A DNA stretch of 64,000 nucleotides from positions 124,001 to 188,000 of the forward strand of contig CANRFZ010000002.1 in the NCBI GenBank assembly GCA_947630025.1, in the 5' to 3' direction. This DNA comes from an uncultured Lachnospiraceae bacterium (GTDB lineage: Bacteria > Bacillota > Clostridia > Lachnospirales > Lachnospiraceae). Made by a program: the position numbers and the translations under genes. Under the pieces are notes generated by a model that had not been told where the DNA came from, did not search any database, and saw only the letters and a program-made list of their open reading frames with translations. Shown here in pieces: positions 41,183 through 50,400 of this stretch (positions are counted from its first letter, which is position 1; each line of letters begins with the position of its first letter).

Positions 41183-43054
41183 TTGAAACACAGATTATCC
41201 ATCCGGCAGTGGGCGGCTGCCCTTATGATCTTCTGCGGCTTCAGCGCCGCAACCCTCGCCGCCTATCCGTACTTTCACGCGGACGCGCGCTTTGTCTCGT
41301 TTACGGAGGACTTTTTCCTTCAGGAGCTGCGGTCCGATCCCCTGCAGTTTCACTATGCCATCGATAACCCTTCCGCTTTCGGCGTGGACGAAACCGCGCT
41401 ATGTATGCCGGTATACCGGGCGGGAGACGCCGCATCAGACGCCTATGCGCTATCCGTTCTGTCCGACCGGCTGGATAGCTTCGCACACGCGCATCTGTCG
41501 CAGGCTAACCGCTGCCTGTATGAGCTGCTGGACACTTATCTCAGCGATCTGCGGCGCACGGCGGCCTATCCGTACTTCGCGGAACCGTTGTCGCCGTCCT
41601 CCGGCGCCGTCTCCGAACTGCCGCTGCTATTGGCGGAGTACCGGCTGGACGACCGGGCGGATATCGAACAGTATTTTGCCGTACTGGAGCAGATTCCGGA
41701 TTATCTGGACGGCCTGATCACGTATGAGCAGGAAAAAGCGGCGGCGGGCCTCTTTATGGCGGATGCCACCGCGGACAAAGTGATCCGGCAGTGCGCCGAC
41801 CTGATGGACGCCGACACGCTGGATAACGGAACGCATTTTCTGGAGACTACCTTTGACAACCGCCTGCAGACGCTGGTGGACAACGGCGTAATCACGGCGG
41901 CGGAGCGGGACGGATACCGCTCCAACCACAGGCGGCTCTTAGTCACCGTCGTGGCGCCGGCCTACGACCGTGTGGCGGACGAACTGACGATTCTGAAAGG
42001 AAGCGGTGGCGACATCGGCGGTCTGGCGCGCTATGCGGGCGGCAGGGAATACTATGAGGCGCTGCTGCATCTGACGACCGGCTCCTCCCGGAGCGTCGAC
42101 GGCATCCGGCAGTTCCTGTATAACGATCTGTCGGAACATTACGGAGAGCTGATGCGGCTGCTGCAGGCCGACGAATCCCTCAACGGCCTGCTTATGTCCG
42201 ATCCCGCCTATCTCCCGCAGATGACGCCGGAGGCCATTCTGGAACATCTGCAGGAGGCAATCGCCGCGGACTATCCTGCCATTCCCGCGGACACCGGCAC
42301 ATCCCCGCCGGACTGCACGGTTAAGTACGTGGACGCGGCGCTGGCGCCCTACAGTGCGCCCGCCTTTTATATGACGCCGCCGATAGACAATATCGGGAAC
42401 AATACGATCTACATCAACGAATCGGACATCTCCGGCGATCTGTCCCTCTTTACGACGCTGGCCCACGAGGGATATCCCGGCCATCTGTATCAGACCGTAT
42501 ACAGCAGGCAGCACTGGGCCGCCTCCGGCGTGACGCCGCTGCGGAGCATCCTCAGCTACGGCGGTTATGTGGAGGGCTGGGCCATGTACGCGGAGATGAA
42601 CGCCTACGACTATGCCGTCGAGCTGGCCGGGGAGTCGTACCCCGAAGCCGCCGCCTGCTACCGGGCCTGCCGCCTCGACCGCCAGATCCAGCTATGCCTG
42701 TACTCTCTGTTAGATATCGCTATCCACTACGACGGCGCCTCCCTGCAGGATGTGACGGAGATCCTGACGGCTTTTGGGTTCACAGATCCCGACACGATCG
42801 CCGCGGTCTACGCCTACATCGCGGAGGAGCCCTGCAACTATCCCAAATACTACGCAGGGTATCTGGAGATCATGGAGCTGAAACGGCAGGCCGCCAAAAT
42901 CTGGCTCGACCGGCATAAGGCGGCGAACCCCGGCGCGGCATACACCCTCACCGACATCTATCGGGACAGGGATTTCCTCCGTTCCTTCCACCGGTTCCTG
43001 CTGGAAAACGGGCCGGCGGATTTCGCCACACTGTCCAAGCTGCTGGGAAGCTGA
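41183..43054 (+). CDS. DUF885-family metallopeptidase-like protein, membrane-anchored or secreted
   Basis: A 623-residue protein. An N-terminal hydrophobic segment (AAALMIFCGFSAATLAAYP) acts as signal peptide or anchor. The large DUF885 domain contains TTLAHEGYPGHLYQTVYS, the HExxPGH motif typical of the family, and a downstream GYVEGWAMYAEMN with a likely third metal ligand. This implies a zinc-dependent hydrolase acting outside the membrane, but no substrate can be named. The likely start is the TTG at 41183 with AGG upstream; no ATG keeps the signal segment. It follows the cyclase by 64 bases on the same strand. Confidence 0.85.
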   Translation: MKHRLSIRQWAAALMIFCGFSAATLAAYPYFHADARFVSFTEDFFLQELRSDPLQFHYAIDNPSAFGVDETALCMPVYRAGDAASDAYALSVLSDRLDSFAHAHLSQANRCLYELLDTYLSDLRRTAAYPYFAEPLSPSSGAVSELPLLLAEYRLDDRADIEQYFAVLEQIPDYLDGLITYEQEKAAAGLFMADATADKVIRQCADLMDADTLDNGTHFLETTFDNRLQTLVDNGVITAAERDGYRSNHRRLLVTVVAPAYDRVADELTILKGSGGDIGGLARYAGGREYYEALLHLTTGSSRSVDGIRQFLYNDLSEHYGELMRLLQADESLNGLLMSDPAYLPQMTPEAILEHLQEAIAADYPAIPADTGTSPPDCTVKYVDAALAPYSAPAFYMTPPIDNIGNNTIYINESDISGDLSLFTTLAHEGYPGHLYQTVYSRQHWAASGVTPLRSILSYGGYVEGWAMYAEMNAYDYAVELAGESYPEAAACYRACRLDRQIQLCLYSLLDIAIHYDGASLQDVTEILTAFGFTDPDTIAAVYAYIAEEPCNYPKYYAGYLEIMELKRQAAKIWLDRHKAANPGAAYTLTDIYRDRDFLRSFHRFLLENGPADFATLSKLLGS

Positions 43055-43060
43055 CATCGG

Positions 43061-43090
43061 AGCGGCCCGGAACGTGCCGCTTCTCTCTTT
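43061..43090. terminator. Hairpin between convergent DUF885 and spmB genes
   Basis: AGCGGC and GCCGCT form a 6-bp stem followed on the + strand by TCTCTCTTT. It is a modest terminator for the + strand gene. Confidence 0.4.
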
Positions 43091-43096
43091 ATCCCT

Positions 43097-43636
43097 TTAA
43101 CCGATTCCGGCCATCATCCCCGCCAGCACCACGCTGGCCGCTATCCCCGCCAGCGTCGCCAGCAGCGCGCCGGTGAGCGTGTAGCGCGTCTTCGTGACCT
43201 TCGCCGCCAGAAAATACACCGACATCGTATAGAAGACCGTCTCCGTGCAGCTCATCATAATCGAAGTGGTCAGCCCGATCAGGGAGTCCGGCCCGTGGTT
43301 CTTGAAGATATCCAGCACCAGCCCCGTGGCCGCCGAGGAGGAAAACATCTTGACCAGCATCAGCGGGATCAGTTCCGAAGAAAAGCCCAGCCGGGCAGCC
43401 GCACCCGACGCCAGCCCGCCCAGAAAGTCGAGGAAGCCGGACGCCCTCAGCACGCCCACCGCCACCATAAGGCCGATCAGCGTCGGCATGATTCGGATGA
43501 CCGTCCGAAAGCCGTCCTCCGCGCCTTTGATAAAATCCTCATACACATTACTGCGGGCGGCCAGCCCGTGCGCTATGACATAGAAAATGATAACCGGAAT
43601 AATGAGATCGGAGATGTGGGAGAGTATGGCAGCCAT
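43097..43636 (-). CDS. spmB: Spore maturation protein B
   Basis: A 179-residue membrane protein of the nucleoside-recognition (Gate) domain family. GAEDGFRTVIRIMPTLIGLM and KMFSSSAATGLVLDIFKNHGPDS followed by SIMMSCTETVFYT are SpmB hallmarks. With SpmA it contributes to spore core dehydration and heat resistance. ATG 43636 has AAGGAG at 8 bases; the track start lies beyond it. It is separated from spmA by an FAD-enzyme gene and a terminator, which is unusual because the two are normally adjacent. Confidence 0.93.
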   Translation of the reverse strand: MAAILSHISDLIIPVIIFYVIAHGLAARSNVYEDFIKGAEDGFRTVIRIMPTLIGLMVAVGVLRASGFLDFLGGLASGAAARLGFSSELIPLMLVKMFSSSAATGLVLDIFKNHGPDSLIGLTTSIMMSCTETVFYTMSVYFLAAKVTKTRYTLTGALLATLAGIAASVVLAGMMAGIG

Positions 43637-43670
43637 AGGTAACGCTCCTTGCAGCGCGGTTTCCGCATGG

Positions 43671-43705
43671 AAAAGCCGCATAAATCTACTATCAGTTTAT
43701 GCGGC
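43671..43705 (-). terminator. Terminator between the FAD-enzyme gene and spmB
   Basis: GCCGCATAAA and TTTATGCGGC form a perfect 10-bp stem, followed on the minus strand by TTTTCC. It lies about 35 bases before the spmB start, so it could also limit read-through into spmB. Confidence 0.65.
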
Positions 43706-43742
43706 CTGTTTCTTTCTTATGAAATTCCCGGTGTGTCCGGCG

Positions 43743-45113
43743 CTATGCCATACCCAGAATATCACGCGCCACGTGCACACCGCTGGCGGACGCATGGGAG
43801 AGCGAGTGGGTTACGCCGCTGCCGTCGCCGATAATATATAAGCCCGGATAGCGGGACTGCAGGCGCTCGTCGATCTCCACTTCCATATTATAAAATTTCA
43901 CTTCCACGCCATACAGGAGCGTATCGTCGTTGGCAGTGCCGGGCGCGATCTTGTCCAGCGCGTATAGCATCTCGATGATGCCGTCCAGAATCCGCTTGGG
44001 GAGCACCAGACTCAGGTCGCCGGGCGTGGCGGACAGGGTGGGCTCCACCAGTCCCTCGGCAATCCGCTTTTCGTTGCTGCGGCGTCCTCTGACCAGATCG
44101 CCGAACCGCTGCACGATCACGCCGCCGCCCAGCATATTGGACAGTCTGGCGATACTCTCGCCGTAGCCGTTACTGTCCTTGAACGGCTCGGAGAAGTGCT
44201 TCGCCACCAGCAGCGCAAAATTCGTATTTTCGGTCTGTTTCTCCGCACCCTCGTAGCTATGGCCGTTCACGGTGACAATGCCGTTGGTATTTTCATTCAC
44301 CACGATCCCGTGGGGATTCATGCAGAAAGTCCGCACCCTGTCCTCGAATTTCTCGGTGCGGTATACGATCTTGCTCTCGTACAGCTCGTCCGTCAGATGG
44401 GAAAAGATAACCGCCGGCAGCTCCACGCGCACGCCGATATCTACCCGGTTGGACTTCGTTCCGATCTCCAGTTCCTCGCACACCTGCTGCATCCATTTGC
44501 TGCCGCTCCTGCCCACAGAAATGACACATTTGTCACATTCGTAGGTGCCGTCGTCGCATCCGATACGGTAGCCGTCCTCCGTAACCTCCACCTTCCGCAC
44601 CGGCGTATCGAAGTAGAAATCTACCTTGTCTTTCAGCTCCGCGTAGAGGTTTTCCAGCACGACATAGTTAATATCCGTTCCCAGATGGCGCACCGAAGCG
44701 TCCAGCAGATTCAGCTTGTTCTGGAGACACAGTTTCTTAAAATGGCTTCCGGCGGTACTGTAGAGCTTCGTCCCCTGCCCGCCGTACTGCATATTGATGT
44801 CGTCCACATATTTCATCAGTTCGATGGCGCGCTTCTTGCCGATATGTTCATACAGCGTGCCGCCGAAATCGTTGGTGATATTGTATTTGCCGTCGGAAAA
44901 AGCCCCCGCGCCGCCGAACCCGCTCATAATCGAGCAGCTTGCGCAGCGGACGCAGCTCTTTACTTTGTCGCCGTCGATCGGGCAGCGCCGCATATGCAGG
45001 GGATGTCCCGCCTCAAAGACCGCAATCTTCTTTCCGTCCTGCCGCCGCGTCAGCTCGTAGGCGGTAAAGATACCGCCCGGCCCCGCGCCTACTATGATAA
45101 TATCGTATTTCAT
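43743..45113 (-). CDS. COG2509-type FAD-dependent dehydrogenase
   Basis: A 456-residue flavoprotein. The N-terminal dinucleotide fold is DIIIVGAGPGGIFTAYEL; a cysteine cluster (CPIDGDKVKSCVRCASC) follows, then FGGAGAFSDGKYN and a C-terminal FAD contact in GLYIIGDGSGVTHSLSHA. COG2509 proteins are common in Firmicutes but their substrate is unknown. It lies between spmA (24 bases upstream) and spmB, so it may be transcribed with spmA and expressed during sporulation. The Cys cluster could hold a metal centre; that is inference. Confidence 0.85.
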   Translation of the reverse strand: MKYDIIIVGAGPGGIFTAYELTRRQDGKKIAVFEAGHPLHMRRCPIDGDKVKSCVRCASCSIMSGFGGAGAFSDGKYNITNDFGGTLYEHIGKKRAIELMKYVDDINMQYGGQGTKLYSTAGSHFKKLCLQNKLNLLDASVRHLGTDINYVVLENLYAELKDKVDFYFDTPVRKVEVTEDGYRIGCDDGTYECDKCVISVGRSGSKWMQQVCEELEIGTKSNRVDIGVRVELPAVIFSHLTDELYESKIVYRTEKFEDRVRTFCMNPHGIVVNENTNGIVTVNGHSYEGAEKQTENTNFALLVAKHFSEPFKDSNGYGESIARLSNMLGGGVIVQRFGDLVRGRRSNEKRIAEGLVEPTLSATPGDLSLVLPKRILDGIIEMLYALDKIAPGTANDDTLLYGVEVKFYNMEVEIDERLQSRYPGLYIIGDGSGVTHSLSHASASGVHVARDILGMA

Positions 45114-45137
45114 CGTTCACTCCGTTTCCGCGCCCGG

Positions 45138-45815
45138 TTAAGAAATCTTAACGCGCTTTTCTCCCGTCTTCCGGCCATGCCGTCCCGACGTCTTTTCCTT
45201 CCTGTCCATTATCTTACAATAAACCACCGCCGTCAATGTGCTGACGCAGGTCGCGGCGATGGCGGGGGCGACGATCCCCGCCGGGTTGACGCTGCCGTAC
45301 TGCTGCCGGTAGGCAATCATATTGACGGGAATCAACTGCAGCGAAGAAATGTTTAATATCAGGAACGTGCACATTTCCCGGCTGGCGACGCGCTCCCCCT
45401 CGGCGTGTCCGCCGTCCGCATAGGCGGGATCGCCCCGCTCGCACTCCAGCGCGGCCAGCGCCTCCATCGCTTTCAGGCCGGCGGGCGTACAGGCCCAGCC
45501 CAGCCCCAGAAGATTGGCGATGAGATTCGTCGCTATATACTCTCTGGCCGGATGCTCCTTGGGGATGCCCGGAAAGAGGAAGCTGATAAAAGGCTGTATT
45601 CCCCGCGTCAGTCCGGCGATCAGCCCCGACTTGCGGGCGATCTCCATCAGCCCTACCCACAGGGCCATCACGCCGATCATCGTAATGCAGAGAGACACCG
45701 CCTCCTGCGCGGACTGCAGCGCGGCGTTGGTGACTTCCGCCATTCTGCCGGTGATAGCCGCATAGATCACGCCGATCAGGATCATGCCGGCCCAGATATC
45801 GTTCAGCATAGGCAT
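45138..45815 (-). CDS. spmA: Spore maturation protein A
   Basis: A membrane protein of about 225 residues of the nucleoside-recognition domain family. LNDIWAGMILIGVIYAAITG, the segment ATNLIANLLGLGWACTPAGLKAME and LQLIPVNMIAYRQQYGSVNP are SpmA features. It acts with SpmB in the developing spore. The start is ATG 45815 (MPMLNDIW) or 45809; the ribosome site is weak (GGCGG), and a GC-rich hairpin (GCCGCCG/CGGCGGC, 45822-45884) encloses it. The C-terminal tail is basic. Confidence 0.92.
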   Translation of the reverse strand: MPMLNDIWAGMILIGVIYAAITGRMAEVTNAALQSAQEAVSLCITMIGVMALWVGLMEIARKSGLIAGLTRGIQPFISFLFPGIPKEHPAREYIATNLIANLLGLGWACTPAGLKAMEALAALECERGDPAYADGGHAEGERVASREMCTFLILNISSLQLIPVNMIAYRQQYGSVNPAGIVAPAIAATCVSTLTAVVYCKIMDRKEKTSGRHGRKTGEKRVKIS

Positions 45816-45969
45816 ACAAAAGCCGCCGTAAATCCTGCCTCTGTCTGGTAACACGATGGATTCTGCCGGCGGCTCCTATTTTTCTTACTGTTATCTTATG
45901 TCTCTCTATGGCGTTTTATGCCTCCGCAGCCTGCACACTGGCCGCCGCTGCACACCCCTGTCGCCGGTG

Positions 45970-46203
45970 TTATGCCTCTACGCCCTTGCTTTTCATATAT
46001 TCGATAACGGCGCCCACCGTCGTGATCTGCTCCAGATCCTCCGCCGGGATCTCCACGCCGTACTCCTCCTCAAACGCCATAACAAGCTCGAACAGATCCA
46101 GCGAATCCGCGCCCAGATCATCTTTAAAGGAAGTCTCCTCCGTGATTTCAACGCCGTCTAAATTTAACTGTTCCTGAATAATCTCAACAACTCTCTCCAA
46201 CAT
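45970..46203 (-). CDS. acpP: Acyl carrier protein
   Basis: A 77-residue acidic helical protein with the phosphopantetheine attachment site [15 protein letters not shown]. It carries acyl chains as thioesters for fatty acid synthesis. It is a single-gene unit here, away from other fab genes, with its own very strong promoter 45 bases upstream. ATG 46203 follows AAAGGAG. Confidence 0.93.
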   Translation of the reverse strand: MLERVVEIIQEQLNLDGVEITEETSFKDDLGADSLDLFELVMAFEEEYGVEIPAEDLEQITTVGAVIEYMKSKGVEA

Positions 46204-46247
46204 TTTTTAATCTCCTTTTCAAGCAGACAAAATAACCCAGTGCTCAA

Positions 46248-46276
46248 AGTATATTATCTGCCCCTGTATTTGTCAA
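46248..46276 (-). promoter_or_regulatory. Promoter of acpP
   Basis: On the minus strand TTGACA (46271-46276) and TATACT (46248-46253) are separated by 17 bases. A second TTGACA lies about 36 bases upstream. No FapR-type box was recognised. Confidence 0.85.
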
Positions 46277-46310
46277 TCTTAATTTTACGGTTTTTCTGCG
46301 TTTTGTCAAT

Positions 46311-47153
46311 TCACTTTGTCAATAAATATTGGTAAATCTCTCTTTTGGGCACGCCCCGGTCTTTTGCGACCTGCTTCATGGCGCTTTTTTCATCCATTCC
46401 CTCTCCCGTATAATATGCCATGTGTTCTTCTATGGTGACGCTCTGCCACGCGGTATGCCGCTCGTCCTCTTTCTGTTTCAGGCTCTTGCCCTCGATGACC
46501 AGAACATACTCTCCTCTGGGCTCCTCCTGCTCATAGGTGCGCACCGCCTCCGCCAGCGTCGTCCGTACAACCGTCTCAAATTTTTTGGTGAGTTCCCTGC
46601 ATATGGCCACCCGCCTGTCTCCCAGCGCGTCCGCCAGCTCCCGCAGCGTGCCCGCCAGATGGTGGGGCGCTTCGTAGAGAATGATCGTGCGGGACTCCTG
46701 CTGCAGCTCCCCGAGGATCTGCGCCCGCTCCTTTTTGTCCGCGGGCAGAAACGCCTCGAAGCAGAATCGCCGGGCGGGAAGCCCCGACAGCGTGAGCGCC
46801 GTGATACAGGCCGCCGCGCCGGGCAGCGAGGTGACGCGGATTCCCGCCTCATGGCACTTGGCTGCCAGCACCTCCCCCGGATCGGATATGGCCGGCGTAC
46901 CGGCGTCGGTGATTAACGCCACATCCTTTCCCTGCTGCATCTGCCCGATCAGATAGTCCGCTTTTTCTATTTTATTATACTCGTGGTAGCTGGTCATAGG
47001 CGTCCGGATGCCGAAATAGTTCAGCAGCTTCTTACTGTTCCGCGTATCCTCCGCCGCTATGATATCCACGCCCTGCAGCGTCTCCACCGCCCTGGGCGTC
47101 ATGTCGCCCAGATTGCCGATGGGCGTTGCGCACAAATACAACATTCCCGCCAT
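46311..47153 (-). CDS. rsmI: 16S rRNA (cytidine-1402 2'-O) methyltransferase
   Basis: A 280-residue SAM-dependent methyltransferase of the tetrapyrrole-methylase fold. LYLCATPIGNLGDMTPRA, IAAEDTRNSKKLLNYF, DAGTPAISDPGE and LPGAAACITALTLSGL are RsmI motifs. It modifies C1402 in the decoding centre with RsmH. ATG 47153 has AAGGAG upstream. It ends the cluster ricT-trmN6-rsmI, the same order as B. subtilis yaaT..yabB..yabC. Confidence 0.96.
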   Translation of the reverse strand: MAGMLYLCATPIGNLGDMTPRAVETLQGVDIIAAEDTRNSKKLLNYFGIRTPMTSYHEYNKIEKADYLIGQMQQGKDVALITDAGTPAISDPGEVLAAKCHEAGIRVTSLPGAAACITALTLSGLPARRFCFEAFLPADKKERAQILGELQQESRTIILYEAPHHLAGTLRELADALGDRRVAICRELTKKFETVVRTTLAEAVRTYEQEEPRGEYVLVIEGKSLKQKEDERHTAWQSVTIEEHMAYYTGEGMDEKSAMKQVAKDRGVPKREIYQYLLTK

Positions 47154-47182
47154 CGCTCTCTCCTTATCGCCCTGCCCGACCT

Positions 47183-47962
47183 TTAATAGCCGTAGACCTC
47201 GTAGATCTCCGGCATATAGACGCCCGGCTCCCGGTAGACGATCAACGGCTTCTCCACGGTCATGCGCGGCCTGCCGCCCCGGTTGGCCTCGATCAGCACC
47301 ATATTGGGCTCCTTGTCCACATAAGGGTACACGAGCCGCATCCGCTTGGGCTCCAGCTTATAACCGTGCAAGAGCACTAGGATTTCCGCCAGCCGGAACG
47401 GTCTGTGCACCATGTAGAAATTCCCGCCCGGCTTTAATAGCTTCGACGCCTGCGCTACCACATCCTCCAGCGTACACAGAATTTCATGCCGGGCCACCGC
47501 CTTGGCGTCGCTGGGGTTGACCAGTCCGTGCCGATCCGTCATATAGGGCGGATTGCAGGTGACAACGTCAAAAGAAGCAGCGTCAAACAGACTCCCTGCC
47601 TCTTTTATGTCTCCCGTCACGATATCGATTTTATCCTCCAGCCGGTTGAGACGCACGCTGCGCCTCGCCATGTCCGCACTGTCCTCCTGAATCTCTAAGC
47701 CGGTCAGATGGGCCGCCCCGGTCTTTGCTTCCAGCAGGATCGGGATAATGCCCGTACCCGTGCCCAGATCCAGCACCCTGCCGCCGTCTCCCACCTTGGC
47801 AAAGCCGGACAGAAGCACCGCGTCCATCCCGAAGCAGAACCGCTTGGGGTTCTGAATAATCCGGTAGCCGTTGCGCTCCAGATCGTCGATGCGCTCGTTT
47901 TCTTTTAACAGAACATTCTCTCCGGACGTCATGGCGTCCGCCCCGATGTGTCTTACATCCAT
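47183..47962 (-). CDS. trmN6: tRNA1(Val) (adenine37-N6)-methyltransferase-like protein
   Basis: A 259-residue class I methyltransferase. The SAM motif is VLDLGTGTGIIPILLEAK and the amino-N-methylation motif is VVTCNPPYMT. PKRFCFGMDAVLLSGFA near the N-terminus is characteristic of the YfiC/YabB group. It probably N6-methylates an adenine next to the anticodon of a tRNA. It starts 2 bases after the ricT stop and lies 29 bases before rsmI. Confidence 0.9.
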   Translation of the reverse strand: MDVRHIGADAMTSGENVLLKENERIDDLERNGYRIIQNPKRFCFGMDAVLLSGFAKVGDGGRVLDLGTGTGIIPILLEAKTGAAHLTGLEIQEDSADMARRSVRLNRLEDKIDIVTGDIKEAGSLFDAASFDVVTCNPPYMTDRHGLVNPSDAKAVARHEILCTLEDVVAQASKLLKPGGNFYMVHRPFRLAEILVLLHGYKLEPKRMRLVYPYVDKEPNMVLIEANRGGRPRMTVEKPLIVYREPGVYMPEIYEVYGY

Positions 47963-47964
47963 CG

Positions 47965-48882
47965 TCAGTTCTCATCCAGTTTGGATTTGTCCGAATCCTG
48001 TTTCTCCAGTTTTTCCAGTTCTTTTAATTCCGCCTCGTTCTTCGCGTCCACCTTGCGGTTTTTGCCGTGCCTGCGCTTAAACCGGAGCTGCTCCACCCTG
48101 TACTCCTGAATTTCCTTTTCGTCGTCCACATCGACCAGTACCTTCACGAGCTGGCGCAGCACGTTGACGCTCTGCACCTCTCCTTTCAGGCCGTCCTCCG
48201 TGGTCACGTAGTCCCCCACGTTCGGCAGCCTGCGGTTCAGCTCCTCGTAAGTCTCCTCCTCGTTCTTGAGACAGCACATCAGCCTGCCGCACACGCCGGA
48301 GATCTTCGTCGGGTTCAGCGACAGATTCTGCTCCTTGGCCATCTTGATGGACACCGGCGCGAACTCGGACAGATGCGTGTGGCAGCAGAGGGGCCTGCCG
48401 CAGATGCCGATGCCTCCGAGGATCTTCGTCTCGTCCCTGACGCCGATCTGCCGCAGCTCGATTCTGGTCTTGAACACGGACGCCAGATCCTTGACCAGCT
48501 CCCGGAAATCGATACGGCCATCCGCCGTAAAATAAAACAGTACCTTGTTGTTGTCAAACGTGTACTCCGCGTCGATCAGCTTCATCTGAAGGCCGTGTTT
48601 CCTGATCTTCTCAAGACAGATCTGAAAGGCGTCCTTCTCCTTCGCCCGGTTGTTCTTCTCCTGCTCGTCGTCCTTGGGCGTCGCCATTCTGAGGATCGGT
48701 TTTAACGGCTGCACCACCTTGTCATCCGGCTCCTCCCTGGGATCGCCCACGACGGTGCCGTACTCGATACCCCGCGCCGTCTCCACGATCACATGGTCGT
48801 TCCGTTTCAGCTCCAGCTTGCCCGGATCAAAATAATATATCTTACCGGCGGTACGAAACCGCACGCCTGCCACTCGTTTCAT
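47965..48882 (-). CDS. ricT: PSP1-domain protein RicT (YaaT)
   Basis: A 305-residue protein with a PSP1 domain and the cysteine-rich motif GGIGICGRPLCCHTHLSEF plus GVCGRLMCCLKNE, which in the RicAFT complex holds Fe-S clusters. In B. subtilis RicT, with RicA and RicF, promotes RNase Y maturation of mRNAs and the phosphorelay to Spo0A, so it links to sporulation and biofilm. The C-terminal tail is highly charged (Lys/Glu repeats). It follows holB by 54 bases. Confidence 0.93.
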   Translation of the reverse strand: MKRVAGVRFRTAGKIYYFDPGKLELKRNDHVIVETARGIEYGTVVGDPREEPDDKVVQPLKPILRMATPKDDEQEKNNRAKEKDAFQICLEKIRKHGLQMKLIDAEYTFDNNKVLFYFTADGRIDFRELVKDLASVFKTRIELRQIGVRDETKILGGIGICGRPLCCHTHLSEFAPVSIKMAKEQNLSLNPTKISGVCGRLMCCLKNEEETYEELNRRLPNVGDYVTTEDGLKGEVQSVNVLRQLVKVLVDVDDEKEIQEYRVEQLRFKRRHGKNRKVDAKNEAELKELEKLEKQDSDKSKLDEN

Positions 48883-48936
48883 AATCTATCAACCTCCGTA
48901 TCACTTTCCTGCCGCCGTCTCCGCAGTCCGCGGCGG

Positions 48937-49926
48937 TCAGTTCTCCTTGATGGTCATCAGCAGAAGCTCCATCGTCAGATCAAAATTGACGTTTGCCTCC
49001 AGCCTCCGCTTGGCCTGCTCCAGCGCTTTCACGATATTCTCGATCCCCTCATAGGTGCTCCGGTCGGACACCCGCATGATCTGCTGGATCTCCTCTTTGA
49101 AAATCAGACTGTTCACATCGCGGGTTGCCTTAAAGAGCAGCACATCCCTGTACCATGCGGACAGAATATCCAGATAGTCGTTTACGTCAAATTTGTACTC
49201 GTTGATCTTCTTGATCGCCTTGACGATCTCGCTGATCTCCATGTCGTTAATATATTTGACCAGCGTGATGGCCTCGTCCTTTACTTTTTCAAACTCCTCG
49301 CTGCTGGCCAACAGCTTCGCCTTCCCCACGTTGCCCCTCGCAAAAGCGACGCAGATATTGGCCTTGTAATCGGGTACGCCCAGCTCCTCCATCAGATATT
49401 TCTTGACCAGGGCGTCCGGCACGGGCTTCATGTTGAGCACGACGCATCGGCTTAGGATCGTCGGCAGCAGCGCCTCCACCTGTGTGGTGAGAATCAGGAT
49501 CACCGCGTACGCCGGCGGCTCCTCCAGCGTCTTTAGCAGCGCATTCTGCGCCTGCGCCGTCATCTTCTCCCCTTCGTTCATGATGTAGATCTTGCGCGGG
49601 CTGCTATAGGGTTTCACAACGATATCGCCGTTGATCTGCGTCCTGATATCCTCCACGCCGATGGTGTTGGGCTTCTCGTGGCCCACATAGATGATGTCGG
49701 GCTGGTTGTTGCTAAGCGCCTGCCTGCAGGAATGACATTCGCCGCAGGGCTCTACGCCGTCCCGCTCGCACTGCAGCGCCATCGCAAAGACGCGGGCAAT
49801 AAACTCCTTGCCGGAGCTCCTCTCCCCGTTGATGATATACGCATGGGACACCTGCCCGGTGGCCACCGCGTTGCGCAGATGCTCCTTGATCTGTTCCTGT
49901 CCTATGATATCCGCAAAATTAGCCAT
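48937..49926 (-). CDS. holB: DNA polymerase III delta' subunit
   Basis: A 329-residue AAA+ clamp-loader subunit. IIGQEQIKEHLRNAV, a P-loop GERSSGKEFIARVFA, a zinc-binding cysteine set (CERDG..CGECHSC), KIYIMNEGEKMTAQAQNAL and LLPTILSRCVVL are present. It helps load the beta clamp during replication. The gene lies between yaaR and ricT, as in B. subtilis. Confidence 0.95.
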   Translation of the reverse strand: MANFADIIGQEQIKEHLRNAVATGQVSHAYIINGERSSGKEFIARVFAMALQCERDGVEPCGECHSCRQALSNNQPDIIYVGHEKPNTIGVEDIRTQINGDIVVKPYSSPRKIYIMNEGEKMTAQAQNALLKTLEEPPAYAVILILTTQVEALLPTILSRCVVLNMKPVPDALVKKYLMEELGVPDYKANICVAFARGNVGKAKLLASSEEFEKVKDEAITLVKYINDMEISEIVKAIKKINEYKFDVNDYLDILSAWYRDVLLFKATRDVNSLIFKEEIQQIMRVSDRSTYEGIENIVKALEQAKRRLEANVNFDLTMELLLMTIKEN

Positions 49927-49959
49927 CTATAACCACCCTGCCCTTGATACCGCCTTTTA

Positions 49960-50400
49960 TCATGTGAAAATATCCAACAGCAGCCCTCTGATCTCCCCGA
50001 TTTTATTTAAGATCGCCAGATGGTCCTGCTCGTCCTTGACCAGTTCCTGCGCGAGCTGATCCAGATTCTCATCCACCAAACGGATGATGCCGTATACCCT
50101 GTGCCGCCCTTTTCTGTCCAGAAAGTTCTCTCTGGAAAAGGCATGGGAACGGTTCACGACCTCGTTGAGAAAATCCTTAATCAGCGCGCGGTACCGCTTC
50201 ATATCCTTGATATCCCGGTGCTTCGCCAGCTTATCGCCCTGTCTGGTGATCTCCTCCATCATGCCCGAGAGGGCGTTCTGCAGATCCTGTTCCTCGATCC
50301 TGCTGACAAGGGTAAACTTGAAAGTGCCGTCCGACTCCTGCACCTGCTGCGTCTGCTCTATGGGCGCCGACTGCTGCACCTGATTCACTTTAATGTCCAA
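49960..50400 (-). CDS. yaaR: YaaR-family protein (DUF327)
   Basis: A 146-residue helical protein of the DUF327 family, with [20 protein letters not shown] and [19 protein letters not shown]. No function is established. The start codon is TTG at 50400, supported by GGAGG at 9 bases, and it overlaps the stop region of the guanylate-kinase-like gene by 11 bases. Its position before holB is conserved with B. subtilis. Confidence 0.88.
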   Translation of the reverse strand: MDIKVNQVQQSAPIEQTQQVQESDGTFKFTLVSRIEEQDLQNALSGMMEEITRQGDKLAKHRDIKDMKRYRALIKDFLNEVVNRSHAFSRENFLDRKGRHRVYGIIRLVDENLDQLAQELVKDEQDHLAILNKIGEIRGLLLDIFT

